DNA of 64,000 nt from CBFHMJ01 sp965656875 (GTDB lineage Bacteria; Pseudomonadota; Gammaproteobacteria; Enterobacterales; Alteromonadaceae). The stretch lies in assembly GCA_965656875.1 (NCBI GenBank), contig CBFHMJ010000028.1, positions 62,001 to 126,000 on the forward strand, given 5' to 3'. Positions 35,957 through 43,769 of the stretch are shown here, piece after piece. Made by a program: the position numbers and the translations under genes. The notes under the pieces were generated by a model that saw nothing but the letters and a program-made list of their open reading frames with translations, was not told the origin of the DNA and did no database searches. Each line of letters starts with the position of its first letter. Positions within the stretch are counted from its first letter, which is position 1.

Positions 35957-36094
35957 TTAGCTTGATACTTCTTGTGTAACGTAGATTAAAGCGCCAACCG
36001 CAACAATCACCTCCAGTGCAACATACACTAAACCGACTTTCATAATGCGCTGACATAGTTTGCTTTCTTTTAGTTTATTAATCATTTGGCTCAT
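35957..36094 (-). CDS. 45-residue single-helix membrane peptide upstream of the sigma gene
   Basis: ATG 36094 to TAA 35957 encodes a basic N-terminus (MSQMINKLKESKLCQRIMK) followed by one transmembrane helix (VGLVYVALEVIVAVGALIYV) and a short tail. GAGG is nine bases before the ATG. The gene ends 30 bases before the ECF sigma start in the same direction. It matches a real small gene in ribosome site, composition and position, but I know no family for it. It could be a regulator of the sigma factor or of its membrane partner. Confidence 0.65.
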   Translation of the reverse strand: MSQMINKLKESKLCQRIMKVGLVYVALEVIVAVGALIYVTQEVSS

Positions 36095-36397
36095 TCTTTT
36101 GTCCTCTAAGTTTAATGGATTCGATGAGTTAGTGATTAACTAATTATTTTCCTTACAAACTTTTTTTAACTTTTTTGTGGGCATGTACGATGACAACCTC
36201 AAGACAAACTGACAAAGCGACTCAGTTTGACGTGGGTACGGTTACGCCAAACAGTTAGTTATTTGGCGAGAGCTGGATCATGATAAAGAAAAATAATGTT
36301 TATTCGACAGGAGCATATTCTGTTTTGTGCGTTGCATCCTGTCTCTGAATTCCTCACAATCGTGGCCTTATTTTTCCAGGCAGAACAGGATTGAGTA
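36095..36397. promoter_or_regulatory. Divergent region between sigma operon and EamA gene
   Basis: This 303-base gap must hold promoters for the sigma-factor operon (minus) and the transporter (plus). It contains a perfect 8-bp inverted repeat CAAACTGA (36205-36212) and TCAGTTTG (36222-36229) with a 9-base loop, a possible operator. No further gene is seen. Confidence 0.35.
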
Positions 36398-37321
36398 ATG
36401 AGTCAGCGACAAGCGTTAGATGGTCTGGCGGTGGGTTTAATGGTGTTGATAACCTTGATTTGGGGGTTACAGCAGGTATTTGTTAAAGCAGTGGCAGAGG
36501 ATATGTCGCCCATTTTGCAAATCGCACTTCGCTCAGGTATTGCGGGTGGATTGTTAGCGCTGGTGATGTTGGTTCGGCGTGAGGCGCTGATGAGTCGTGA
36601 GACTTTGTTGCCTGGCCTGGTAGCCGGGGTGTTATTTGCGCTGGAGTTTTTCTTTGTCGGTGAAGGACTGAAGCACACAACGGCCTCTCATATGATTGTG
36701 TTTTTATACAGTGCGCCGGTATTTGTGGCGTTAAGTCTGCATTTTAGTGTTGAAGGTGAGCAGCTGTCATCGATTCAGTGGTTCGGCATTATGACCGCTT
36801 TTTCTGGTATCGCTTTAACGTTTTTATGGCGAGCCGATACAGGGGGGGAGCAGGCTAGTGATATGTTGTGGGGCGATTTGCTGGCGTTATTAGCTGCATT
36901 GTCCTGGGGGGCGACCACCGTGTTAATTCGTCGAACATCGCTTAGCAACGCACCAGCCATGCAGACTTTGTTCTATCAATTAAGTTTATGTTTCATCATT
37001 TTGTTGACTACAGCGGCACTAACCAGTCAAACCAGTTTTAACGCAACAACACCCGTCCTGGCAAACCTGGCGTTCCAGGGGCTGGTGGTATCATTTGGTA
37101 GCTTATTTGCGTGGTTCTGGATGCTACGACGCTATCCGGCTTCACAGCTGGGTGTGTTTACCTTTCTAACGCCGATTTTTGGCATTGTATTCGGCGTGTG
37201 GTTACTGGGCGAACCTTTGGAACCGAGTTTTATCGCCGGCGCAGCGCTGGTGATGTCTGGCATTATGCTGGTGAACAGCCATGAAAAGATTGCTCAGCGA
37301 TTGAGGGTGTTGAGGGATTAA
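36398..37321 (+). CDS. EamA/DMT family transporter
   Basis: A 307-residue integral membrane protein with about ten helices arranged as two five-helix EamA repeats. Repeat 1 starts VGLMVLITLIWGLQQVFVK; repeat 2 starts LLALLAALSWGATTVLIRR. Such drug/metabolite transporters move small metabolites across the inner membrane, often as exporters; the substrate cannot be told from sequence. AGGA lies about nine bases before ATG 36398. It is a single gene converging on rtcR. Confidence 0.88.
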   Translation: MSQRQALDGLAVGLMVLITLIWGLQQVFVKAVAEDMSPILQIALRSGIAGGLLALVMLVRREALMSRETLLPGLVAGVLFALEFFFVGEGLKHTTASHMIVFLYSAPVFVALSLHFSVEGEQLSSIQWFGIMTAFSGIALTFLWRADTGGEQASDMLWGDLLALLAALSWGATTVLIRRTSLSNAPAMQTLFYQLSLCFIILLTTAALTSQTSFNATTPVLANLAFQGLVVSFGSLFAWFWMLRRYPASQLGVFTFLTPIFGIVFGVWLLGEPLEPSFIAGAALVMSGIMLVNSHEKIAQRLRVLRD

Positions 37322-37342
37322 TGATTTAAATGTAGACAGCCC

Positions 37343-38959
37343 CTAATGTTGGTTACAAATCGCTTTCCATGTTAATCCAAATTTTGCGAGATATTTTTGC
37401 AGGCGAGCAGAGTCATTGTTGCTGGCTTTTGAAAGGCGACTGACGTTAAACAAGCGACGTCCGGCAGCGGCCATTGATGGATGCTGGCGACATACATTGA
37501 TAACGTGTTGGAGCTGGTGTTGGTCGAATTCGTCAATGGTGGCGAGTTGTTGTTCCGTTAGCCAGTTAGTCAGTGCTGTTTGTTCAGAATGTTTTTGTTC
37601 TGAAAGTGTATTACCGCCCCATGCTTGTTGAAGTCGAGGGAGTTCGTCAGCAACATCGGCTCGAGTGATCCGAGAGGTTTCTGCCAACGTACATAAACGG
37701 GTGACAGAAGCGCCAAGGTCGCGGAAGTTACCGCGCCAGAGAGCCTGAGGTGCCTGAGCGAAGGCAAGATAATCTTCCCGGGCTTCTTTGTTGAACTGAA
37801 TGCGGTAGCCGGTTTTTTCAGTATATTTGTCGAGTTCAAATTCAATATTGGCGGGAATGTCTTCCTTTCGGTCCTTAAGGCCGGGTAACTGCCAGCTCCA
37901 GAGGTTAATTCGAGCCAGTAAGTCTTCACGAAATCGACCTTGTGCAATGTGTAGCCATAAATCTTGATTGGTGCCTGCGATCAATTGAAAATCACTACTA
38001 ACCGGTGTATCGCTGCCGACGGGATGAAAACGTTTATTTTCGATGGCATGTAGTAGCATTGCTTGTTCTTCTAATCCAAGCTCACCAATTTCATCCAGAA
38101 ACAACACACCATTGTCTGCAGTTAACAAAAAACCATCCCGTGCTTTTTGTGCGCCGGTAAATGCGCCTTTGGTATGGCCGAACAAGGCAGCCATGGCGTT
38201 CTCTCCCTTTAATGTTGCACAGTTAACGGCGACGAATTCTCCACTGACCAGCCCACGTTTTTGTTTGAGCTGATAAATTCGCGATGCAAGCTGGCTTTTA
38301 CCTGCTCCGGTTGGGCCGGTAATAAGCATAGGCTCTACGGTTTTCAGCGCGACCTTTTCGATATGATCAATGAGCTGATTAAACGCCGGGTTTTTGGTTT
38401 GAATACCATTTTTCAAAAAGGTAGTTGCTTCGTGTTGCTCGGCATTAAAACGGTTTGCTAGTTGATCATAACGGGACAAATCAAGATCGATGATATGGAA
38501 TTTACCAACAGAACGATTGCTTTCTTTTGGGCTTGGTGACGTTTGTATCAAACGGCCAGGAAAGTGACGACTTTCGGTAAGTAGAAAGGTGCAAATTTGA
38601 GTGACGTGAGTGCCCGTCGTGATATGGAAAAGCAGATCGGCGTCTTCTTCGGAAAAGTTTTGTTGTTTTAACCAGTCGTAGGTCTTGCCATAAGCTTCTT
38701 CAAAATCCCAGGGGTCATGCATGTTGACATTGTGCAGATGAACGGTGGTTTCAGGCGATACGCTTTTGATGTCTGCAACGATATTGCCTGCCAGTCTGAG
38801 ACTGTGATTGTCATGTAGCAGATGAAGTTCGTCGATCAGCAGATCGGGTTGGCTGACAAGGCTGATGGTCGGCCTCCAGCGATTCCAGCGTTCGACACGT
38901 TTTCCTGCAAAGTCGAGCTGTGTGCCAATAAAGCCAACGGCAACGGTAGGTTTATCCAT
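37343..38959 (-). CDS. rtcR: RtcR, sigma-54 dependent activator of RNA repair genes
   Basis: Enhancer-binding protein with an N-terminal CARF ligand-sensing domain (VAVGFIGTQLD, and HITTGTHVTQICTFLLTE at about 112-129) and a central AAA+ domain. The AAA+ domain has Walker A GPTGAGKS (215-222), the sigma-54 contact loop GAFTGA (265-270) and Walker B GVLFLDE; a C-terminal helix-turn-helix region follows. RtcR senses RNA ends produced by tRNA or rRNA damage through its CARF domain and activates rtcBA through sigma-54. ATG 38959 (MDKPTVAVGF) matches the usual RtcR start and has GGAT nearby; the in-frame ATG 38983 would add eight residues without a ribosome site. It is divergent from the slipin-rtcB-rtcA unit, separated by 505 bases that hold the regulatory elements. 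Confidence 0.94.
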   Translation of the reverse strand: MDKPTVAVGFIGTQLDFAGKRVERWNRWRPTISLVSQPDLLIDELHLLHDNHSLRLAGNIVADIKSVSPETTVHLHNVNMHDPWDFEEAYGKTYDWLKQQNFSEEDADLLFHITTGTHVTQICTFLLTESRHFPGRLIQTSPSPKESNRSVGKFHIIDLDLSRYDQLANRFNAEQHEATTFLKNGIQTKNPAFNQLIDHIEKVALKTVEPMLITGPTGAGKSQLASRIYQLKQKRGLVSGEFVAVNCATLKGENAMAALFGHTKGAFTGAQKARDGFLLTADNGVLFLDEIGELGLEEQAMLLHAIENKRFHPVGSDTPVSSDFQLIAGTNQDLWLHIAQGRFREDLLARINLWSWQLPGLKDRKEDIPANIEFELDKYTEKTGYRIQFNKEAREDYLAFAQAPQALWRGNFRDLGASVTRLCTLAETSRITRADVADELPRLQQAWGGNTLSEQKHSEQTALTNWLTEQQLATIDEFDQHQLQHVINVCRQHPSMAAAGRRLFNVSRLSKASNNDSARLQKYLAKFGLTWKAICNQH

Positions 38960-39000
38960 TCTTATATCCGATTGATCGAACATGATCTATATACTATCCA

Positions 39001-39034
39001 AAAATATATCTAACTATAAAAACAGATATATTTT
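39001..39034. promoter_or_regulatory. Probable RtcR enhancer site (perfect inverted repeat)
   Basis: AAAATATATCT (39001-39011) and AGATATATTTT (39024-39034) are exact reverse complements with a 12-base spacer. The centre lies about 122 bases upstream of the -24 element of the sigma-54 promoter and close to the rtcR start. This is the normal place for the dimer-binding site of a sigma-54 activator, and it could also allow autoregulation of rtcR. Confidence 0.6.
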
Positions 39035-39137
39035 AGTGTTTTTACAGTAAAGGTCAATAAAGGAAAAATAACGGATTAATATTTTTTAATTCATTAAAAA
39101 CAGTGGGTTATAAATTTGTTTTTTGGTTTTTTATCAA

Positions 39138-39154
39138 TTGGCACGTGGGTTGTA
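39138..39154 (+). promoter_or_regulatory. Sigma-54 (-24/-12) promoter
   Basis: TTGGCAC, five bases (GTGGG), then TTGTA: the consensus is TGGCAC-N5-TTGCA, matched except for C to T in the last element. GG at -24 is 39140-39141, so transcription should start near 39165. The transcript would contain the tRNA-like RNA and then the slipin, rtcB and rtcA genes. The presence of RtcR next door makes this a very likely functional promoter. Confidence 0.85.
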
Positions 39155-39233
39155 ATAAAGACGATTGAAACGAGGCAATTATTTCGTTGCCACGGTGCGC
39201 AATGCGATGCAACAGCGTATTCCGGTGTTTCTC

Positions 39234-39305
39234 TTTTTTGTAGCTCATTCGGTAGAGCAATCGTAATAAAACGATGGGTAGCAGGTTCGATTCCTGTCAA
39301 AAAAA
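39234..39305 (+). ncRNA. tRNA-like RNA in the leader of the RNA repair operon
   Basis: A complete cloverleaf can be drawn. Acceptor TTTTTTG (39234-39240) pairs with CAAAAAA (39298-39304); D-arm GCTC/GAGC has loop ATTCGGTA; anticodon arm ATCGT/ACGAT has loop AATAAA; a variable GGGTA follows; and T-arm GCAGG/CCTGT has loop TTCGATT. The invariant GG of the D-loop and TTC of the T-loop are present. Against a working tRNA: the anticodon loop has 6 rather than 7 bases, the acceptor has six consecutive A-U pairs, and no CCA is encoded (ATCA follows). It lies about 70 bases after the predicted start of the sigma-54 transcript and 158 bases before the slipin gene. It is best read as a tRNA mimic, possibly a substrate or sensor for the RtcB/RtcA/RtcR system. 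Confidence 0.8.
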
Positions 39306-39381
39306 TCAGATCAGCCACGTCATTGTTTACGTGCAAAGCAAAATATACAGATGAATTAAGCAGGCAGATGTGCCGGGTCGT

Positions 39382-39422
39382 GACTATGGATATCAGCAAG
39401 CGGGATAAGCTCCCTGATAGTC
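39382..39422 (+). other. Structured element in the slipin leader
   Basis: GACTAT (39382-39387) pairs with ATAGTC (39417-39422), enclosing CAG/CTG and an inner GGGA/TCCC hairpin. It lies between the tRNA-like RNA and the slipin start codon, about 40 bases before it. It may protect or separate the mRNA part after the tRNA-like RNA is released. The pairing was found by eye only. Confidence 0.35.
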
Positions 39423-39463
39423 AGCATTTCGACTCCGCCAACTGCATTTAGCAAGGAGTAGCC

Positions 39464-41119
39464 ATGAAGAATAATTGGGTAAAAACAATTTCAGTCAAAC
39501 AGCAACAACGTGCATTGTTGATGAATCAGGGCAAAGTGGAAAAAATCCTAACGCCAGGTAAACACAATTTGTGGTTTGTTCAGCAGCGCAAGACGGTACA
39601 TTCCTACGATTTGGAGCAAGTCGTATTTTCAAACCGTGCCAGTTTGCAACTTTATAACGATACACCAATGTTAAAGCAGGTGTGGCAACGAGTTGATATG
39701 TCCATGTCGGAAGTTGGCCTTGTCTATATTGATGGTCGACTGAGCAACCTTATCGCTCCCGGTGAATCGTGTCTGGTATGGACAATATGCGGTGATGTTC
39801 AGGTGAAGCGGGAAGCGATTTCAGTTAATCCGACATTAAATGATGCGTTGTTGGATGAAATAACGTTGTTTGGGATGAACAGTGCTGACCGTCTGATACG
39901 CTCAGAGGATGTAAAAAAGGACAAAGCCCCTGTTTATACCGCTTCAGTCCCTAAGCATTACTTTGGTTTGTTATTCGTAGATGGAGAGCTTCGTGAGGTG
40001 CTGGAAGCGGGAGAATATGGATTCTGGCAACTTCGCGAAAAAATTCAGGTGAAAACTTTTAACAGTAATAACGTGCTACTGGATTCAACACAAACCGTTA
40101 ATGGTATGGAATTAAATCGACAGACATTGGTACAACTAAGAGAGGAATCTTCGGCATTACAGGCTTATACCGAGTTATTAAAAGTCTCAACGTCAGAAGT
40201 AGGATTGTTGTATATCGATGGGCGGCTAGAGAAATTAATCGCGCCGGGGGAATCTTGTCTGGTCTGGAAGGCTTGTGGCGATATTTCATTAACCTGCTTA
40301 ACACTGGATGAAGGATTACAGTTACCAGTGTCTCTGTTGCAAGAGGTTGAGATGTTTGGATTAAATGCGAGAGAGCATACGGTAATAAATACTTCGCGAA
40401 GTGAATTGAGGGAGCCGGTTCATGTTGTGTCCATTCCTCACCAACATACTGGTCTGTTGTTTGTAGACGGTGTTTTTCAGGATGCACTGACGCCGGGTAA
40501 ATACGGTTTCTGGCATTGGCATCAGCAAGTAGAAGTCAAAGTGTTTGATTGTCGTCAGCAGTTGGTTGAAGTGTCAGGGCAGGAAATTCTGACGAAAGAC
40601 CGGGTAAGTTTACGGATTAACTTAACCGCAGGCTATCAGGTCGTTGATCCGGTTGTGGTTGCCAGGGAAGTGGTGAGTGTTGGTGATGTGATGTACAAGG
40701 CATTGCAGCTTGCACTCAGAGAAGCGGTTGGTATGAGAACGTTGGACGAACTGTTGCTGGACAGATTGGCCATTCGCGAAAGTGTTATGTCGTCAGTAAT
40801 GGCAGAAATGGCACGAGTTGGTATTTCGCTGAATCAGGTTGGTGTGAAAGACATCATTCTGCCTGGTGAAATGCGCACAATATTGAATCAAGTGGTTGAA
40901 GCTCAGAAATCAGCAGAGGCTAATGTCATTCGACGCAGGGAAGAAACCGCGGCAACACGAAGCTTGCATAACACAGCGAAGATGATTGAAAACAATCCAA
41001 CATTGCTGAGGCTGAAAGAACTGGAAGCGTTAGAAAAAGTCGCTGAGAAAATTGACAAATTGACGGTTTACGGTGGTTTGGAAGGATTAATGAATGACTC
41101 TGTTAAGTTGGCGGTTTAA
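39464..41119 (+). CDS. Slipin (SPFH/band 7) protein with repeated N-terminal hairpin domain
   Basis: A 551-residue member of the slipin group that accompanies rtcB in many bacteria. The C-terminal 180 residues hold the SPFH core (LTKDRVSLRINLTAGYQVVD, then LALREAVGMRTLDELLLDR and VGVKDIILPGEM). A helical tail (EAQKSAEANVIRRREETAA) used for oligomerisation follows. The N-terminal 375 residues hold five copies of one hairpin motif: RALLMNQGKVEKILTPGKH, EVGLVYIDGRLSNLIAPGES, FGLLFVDGELREVLEAGEY, EVGLLYIDGRLEKLIAPGES and TGLLFVDGVFQDALTPGKY. Copies 2-3 and 4-5 form a tandem duplication of about 140-150 residues. There is no obvious transmembrane helix, which normal slipins have. AAGGAG lies seven bases before ATG 39464. 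It leads the rtcB-rtcA operon under the sigma-54 promoter. Confidence 0.88.
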   Translation: MKNNWVKTISVKQQQRALLMNQGKVEKILTPGKHNLWFVQQRKTVHSYDLEQVVFSNRASLQLYNDTPMLKQVWQRVDMSMSEVGLVYIDGRLSNLIAPGESCLVWTICGDVQVKREAISVNPTLNDALLDEITLFGMNSADRLIRSEDVKKDKAPVYTASVPKHYFGLLFVDGELREVLEAGEYGFWQLREKIQVKTFNSNNVLLDSTQTVNGMELNRQTLVQLREESSALQAYTELLKVSTSEVGLLYIDGRLEKLIAPGESCLVWKACGDISLTCLTLDEGLQLPVSLLQEVEMFGLNAREHTVINTSRSELREPVHVVSIPHQHTGLLFVDGVFQDALTPGKYGFWHWHQQVEVKVFDCRQQLVEVSGQEILTKDRVSLRINLTAGYQVVDPVVVAREVVSVGDVMYKALQLALREAVGMRTLDELLLDRLAIRESVMSSVMAEMARVGISLNQVGVKDIILPGEMRTILNQVVEAQKSAEANVIRRREETAATRSLHNTAKMIENNPTLLRLKELEALEKVAEKIDKLTVYGGLEGLMNDSVKLAV

Positions 41120-41203
41120 CTCGTATCAGACAACAGAGTCAATCAAACAGCAAAGAATATGGTGAAGGAAGATAGAAAAGCAAGGAAGCATCACGGAGTC
41201 ATT

Positions 41204-42445
41204 ATGATGGAAAACAATAACAGTAATTTTCAAGTAGTAAATAACGGCGATCCGGCTGAACAAGTGCCAATTAAGGCCTGGATTAACGGTGTGCCGCTGG
41301 AATCTCAGGCGAGAGAACAGTTAAATAACACAGCAAAAATGGACATCATTCATTCTCATATTGCGGTGATGCCAGATGTTCATTTTGGTCTTGGAGCGAC
41401 AATCGGCAGCATTGTACCTTCGATTAATGCGGTAATCCCGGCGGCTGTGGGCGTAGATATTGGGTGTGGAATGCAGGCGGTAAAAACGAGTCTGACAGCG
41501 GCAGATTTACCAGATAACCTGGAAGGCATTCGTACCGCAATCGAAAAAGCTGTCCCTCATGGCCGCTCGGCAAGACGACGCAGAGATAAAGGTGCGTGGC
41601 ACGATATTCCGCCCATTGTGGCGTCTGAATGGCTGACATTGGAGCAACGTTTTGAGCGAATCTGTGACAAGCATCCAGCGATTCGTCACTCAAATCATGT
41701 TAAACATCTTGGAACAATGGGAACTGGTAATCATTTTCTGGAATTGTGCCTGGATGAATTCGATAACGTGTGGATTATGCTGCACTCTGGTAGTCGCGGG
41801 GTGGGTAATCATATTGGAAATTATTTTATTGAACTGGCAAAAAAGGATATGGAGCGCCATCAACGGAATTTACCGGATGTGAATTTGGCGTACTTATCGG
41901 AAGGGAGTGAACATTTCGATGATTATGTGGAAGCGGTCGAATGGGCTCAGGAATTTGCTTTTAAAAATCGTGAACTCATGATGTTGAATGCGATTGCAGC
42001 GTTAAAAACTGAATTGGGACGAAATTTCGCAACGACTGAATTGGCAGTGAATTGTCACCATAACTATATTTCGCGAGAACATCATTTCGGTAAGGATTGT
42101 TATGTTACCCGTAAAGGGGCTGTACGGGCAGAAAAAGGAGAATTGGGCATTATTCCGGGCAGTATGGGGGCTAAGTCATTTGTTGTTCGTGGTTTGGGTA
42201 ATCCCGACAGCTTCAACAGTTGCAGCCATGGTGCTGGCCGGGTAATGTCACGGACAAAAGCTAAAAAGATTTATACCATCGACGATCAAATTGCTGCTAC
42301 ACAAGGCGTGGAGTGTCGAAAGGATGCGAGTGTTATTGATGAAATCCCCCATGCTTATAAAGATATTGAGGCAGTGATGGAAGCTCAGAAGGATCTGGTC
42401 GAGATCGTCCATACGTTGAAACAAGTGGTGTGTGTAAAAGGCTGA
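41204..42445 (+). CDS. rtcB: RtcB, GTP-dependent RNA ligase
   Basis: RNA-splicing ligase that joins 2',3'-cyclic phosphate (or 3'-phosphate) ends to 5'-OH ends using GTP and Mn. Family marks: HIAVMPDVHFGLGATIGS, AAVGVDIGCGM (metal Cys), MGTGNHFLE, HSGSRGVGN, NCHHNY and CSHGAGRVMSR with the guanylylated His (about H342). The length of 413 residues is normal. ATG 41204 is preferred: GGAG lies six bases upstream, and ATG 41159 would add 15 residues with no clear site. It is 84 bases after the slipin stop and 36 bases before rtcA. RtcB would repair tRNAs cut by ribotoxins; the tRNA-like RNA of the same transcript is a possible partner. Confidence 0.96.
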   Translation: MMENNNSNFQVVNNGDPAEQVPIKAWINGVPLESQAREQLNNTAKMDIIHSHIAVMPDVHFGLGATIGSIVPSINAVIPAAVGVDIGCGMQAVKTSLTAADLPDNLEGIRTAIEKAVPHGRSARRRRDKGAWHDIPPIVASEWLTLEQRFERICDKHPAIRHSNHVKHLGTMGTGNHFLELCLDEFDNVWIMLHSGSRGVGNHIGNYFIELAKKDMERHQRNLPDVNLAYLSEGSEHFDDYVEAVEWAQEFAFKNRELMMLNAIAALKTELGRNFATTELAVNCHHNYISREHHFGKDCYVTRKGAVRAEKGELGIIPGSMGAKSFVVRGLGNPDSFNSCSHGAGRVMSRTKAKKIYTIDDQIAATQGVECRKDASVIDEIPHAYKDIEAVMEAQKDLVEIVHTLKQVVCVKG

Positions 42446-42481
42446 TATTAGTCAGGGTCAGAAAATAAGAAGGGCGTTAAC

Positions 42482-43657
42482 GTGAACGCAGCAGTAAATG
42501 CAATCATGCAGTCATTTAGCATGATGAGAAAAAGGGAGAACACGCAGGAAATGGATGCACAGCAAAATACAGAAAAGCAGGATGCTAAAACTCACAATAA
42601 AAAAACCATTGTTATAGATGGATCGTTTGGAGAAGGCGGTGGACAGGTACTTCGTACTGCGTTGACATTATCGTTACTGACGGGAAGAGACTTGCAAATC
42701 AGTAACATTCGAGCAGGACGTAAGCGGCCGGGATTATTACGACAGCATTTAACTTGTGTTAAAGCGGCGATTAAGATCTCTGGTGGTCAGGCGACAGGTG
42801 TAAAACCGGGATCGACAGAGTTATATTTTAAACCGGGTCAGGTTTTGGCGGGAGATTATCACTTTGCTATTGGCACAGCCGGTAGCACATCGCTGGTATG
42901 TCAGACCATATTTTTACCGTTAGCATTAACCGGGCAGACATCCAGAATAACTTTTGAAGGAGGCACGCATAACGGGATGTCACCCTCAGTAACGTTTCTG
43001 GATAAGAGTTGGCTGCCCATAATGAAAGGAATTGGGATTGATACAATACTTTCATTAGAAAAATATGGTTTTTATCCTGCGGGAGGAGGGCGCTGGACGT
43101 TAACCATTAACCCGATGGCAATTGCGCAAACCCAGGTATTGTCATTCCCGGTATTATGTCCGCCGATACCTGAATACTTGTTTGATACATTAAAAGCGAC
43201 GGTGTTACTAAGTCGTTTACGTCGTTCAGTCGCAACGGATGAAATAGCGGAAGTTCAACAACAAACAGGCATGGAAGAAACAGCGTCCGAAGTGATTGTT
43301 ACTGATTCATCGGGGCCAGGTAATAGTGTGATTTTAACGACCGATGGTAGTCAGTCGGTTGTACCTGGCTTTAGCTATTGCTTTGAAGAAACCGGTGATA
43401 TTAATCTTGCTGAAAAGAAAGTTGCCCAACGGGTTTCTCAACGATACCTGGGATTTGTAAACAGTAATGCTCAGATAGATGAGCATCTGGCTGATCAATT
43501 ATTGCTACCAATGTTGGTAGCAGGTAGTGGTGAGTTTACGACGACAAAGTTGTCGTCCCATACCATCACAAACATTGCGATTATCGAGCAAATTCAAGAC
43601 TGCTCATTTACAGTGGAAGGATTACCGCAAGGCTTGTGGCGAATTGCACTGAATTGA
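42482..43657 (+). CDS. rtcA: RtcA, RNA 3'-terminal phosphate cyclase
   Basis: ATP-dependent enzyme converting RNA 3'-phosphates to 2',3'-cyclic phosphates, which RtcB can then ligate. Marks: DGSFGEGGGQVLRTALTLS, RAGRKRPGLLRQHLT, FAIGTAGSTSLVCQT, FYPAGGGRWT, SSGPGNSV and SSHTITNIAI with the His that becomes adenylylated (about H360). The 391-residue length is some 50 above the usual 340 because of a polar 41-residue N-terminal extension before KTIVIDGSFGEGG. GTG 42482 has AGAAGGG eight bases upstream; ATG 42551 is an alternative start giving a near-standard length. Last gene of the operon, followed by a terminator. Confidence 0.95.
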   Translation: MNAAVNAIMQSFSMMRKRENTQEMDAQQNTEKQDAKTHNKKTIVIDGSFGEGGGQVLRTALTLSLLTGRDLQISNIRAGRKRPGLLRQHLTCVKAAIKISGGQATGVKPGSTELYFKPGQVLAGDYHFAIGTAGSTSLVCQTIFLPLALTGQTSRITFEGGTHNGMSPSVTFLDKSWLPIMKGIGIDTILSLEKYGFYPAGGGRWTLTINPMAIAQTQVLSFPVLCPPIPEYLFDTLKATVLLSRLRRSVATDEIAEVQQQTGMEETASEVIVTDSSGPGNSVILTTDGSQSVVPGFSYCFEETGDINLAEKKVAQRVSQRYLGFVNSNAQIDEHLADQLLLPMLVAGSGEFTTTKLSSHTITNIAIIEQIQDCSFTVEGLPQGLWRIALN

Positions 43658-43698
43658 AGACTGATTTTTTCAGCGATCAAACAAGGTTCTGATTAATT

Positions 43699-43738
43699 AA
43701 AAACCCCGATACTTATCACAAGTACCAGGGGTTTTTTT
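43699..43738. terminator. Bidirectional intrinsic terminator after rtcA
   Basis: AAAAACCCC and GGGGTTTTTTT form the outer stem, with an inner ACTT/AAGT pairing. Runs of A and T on the two sides let it serve both rtcA and the minus-strand remnant at 43770. Confidence 0.85.
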
Positions 43739-43769
43739 ATGGTAGTAAATCAACTATTAACAGTTTTAA

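Noticed and set aside
39234..39305. Functional elongator tRNA
   Set aside because: Six-base anticodon loop, a weak A-U acceptor stem, no encoded CCA and a position inside an mRNA leader argue against decoding.
39116..39451. Plus-strand 111-codon frame running through the sigma-54 promoter and tRNA-like RNA
   Set aside because: It overlaps the promoter and RNA and shows no ribosome site or recognisable protein; the RNA structure explains the sequence better.
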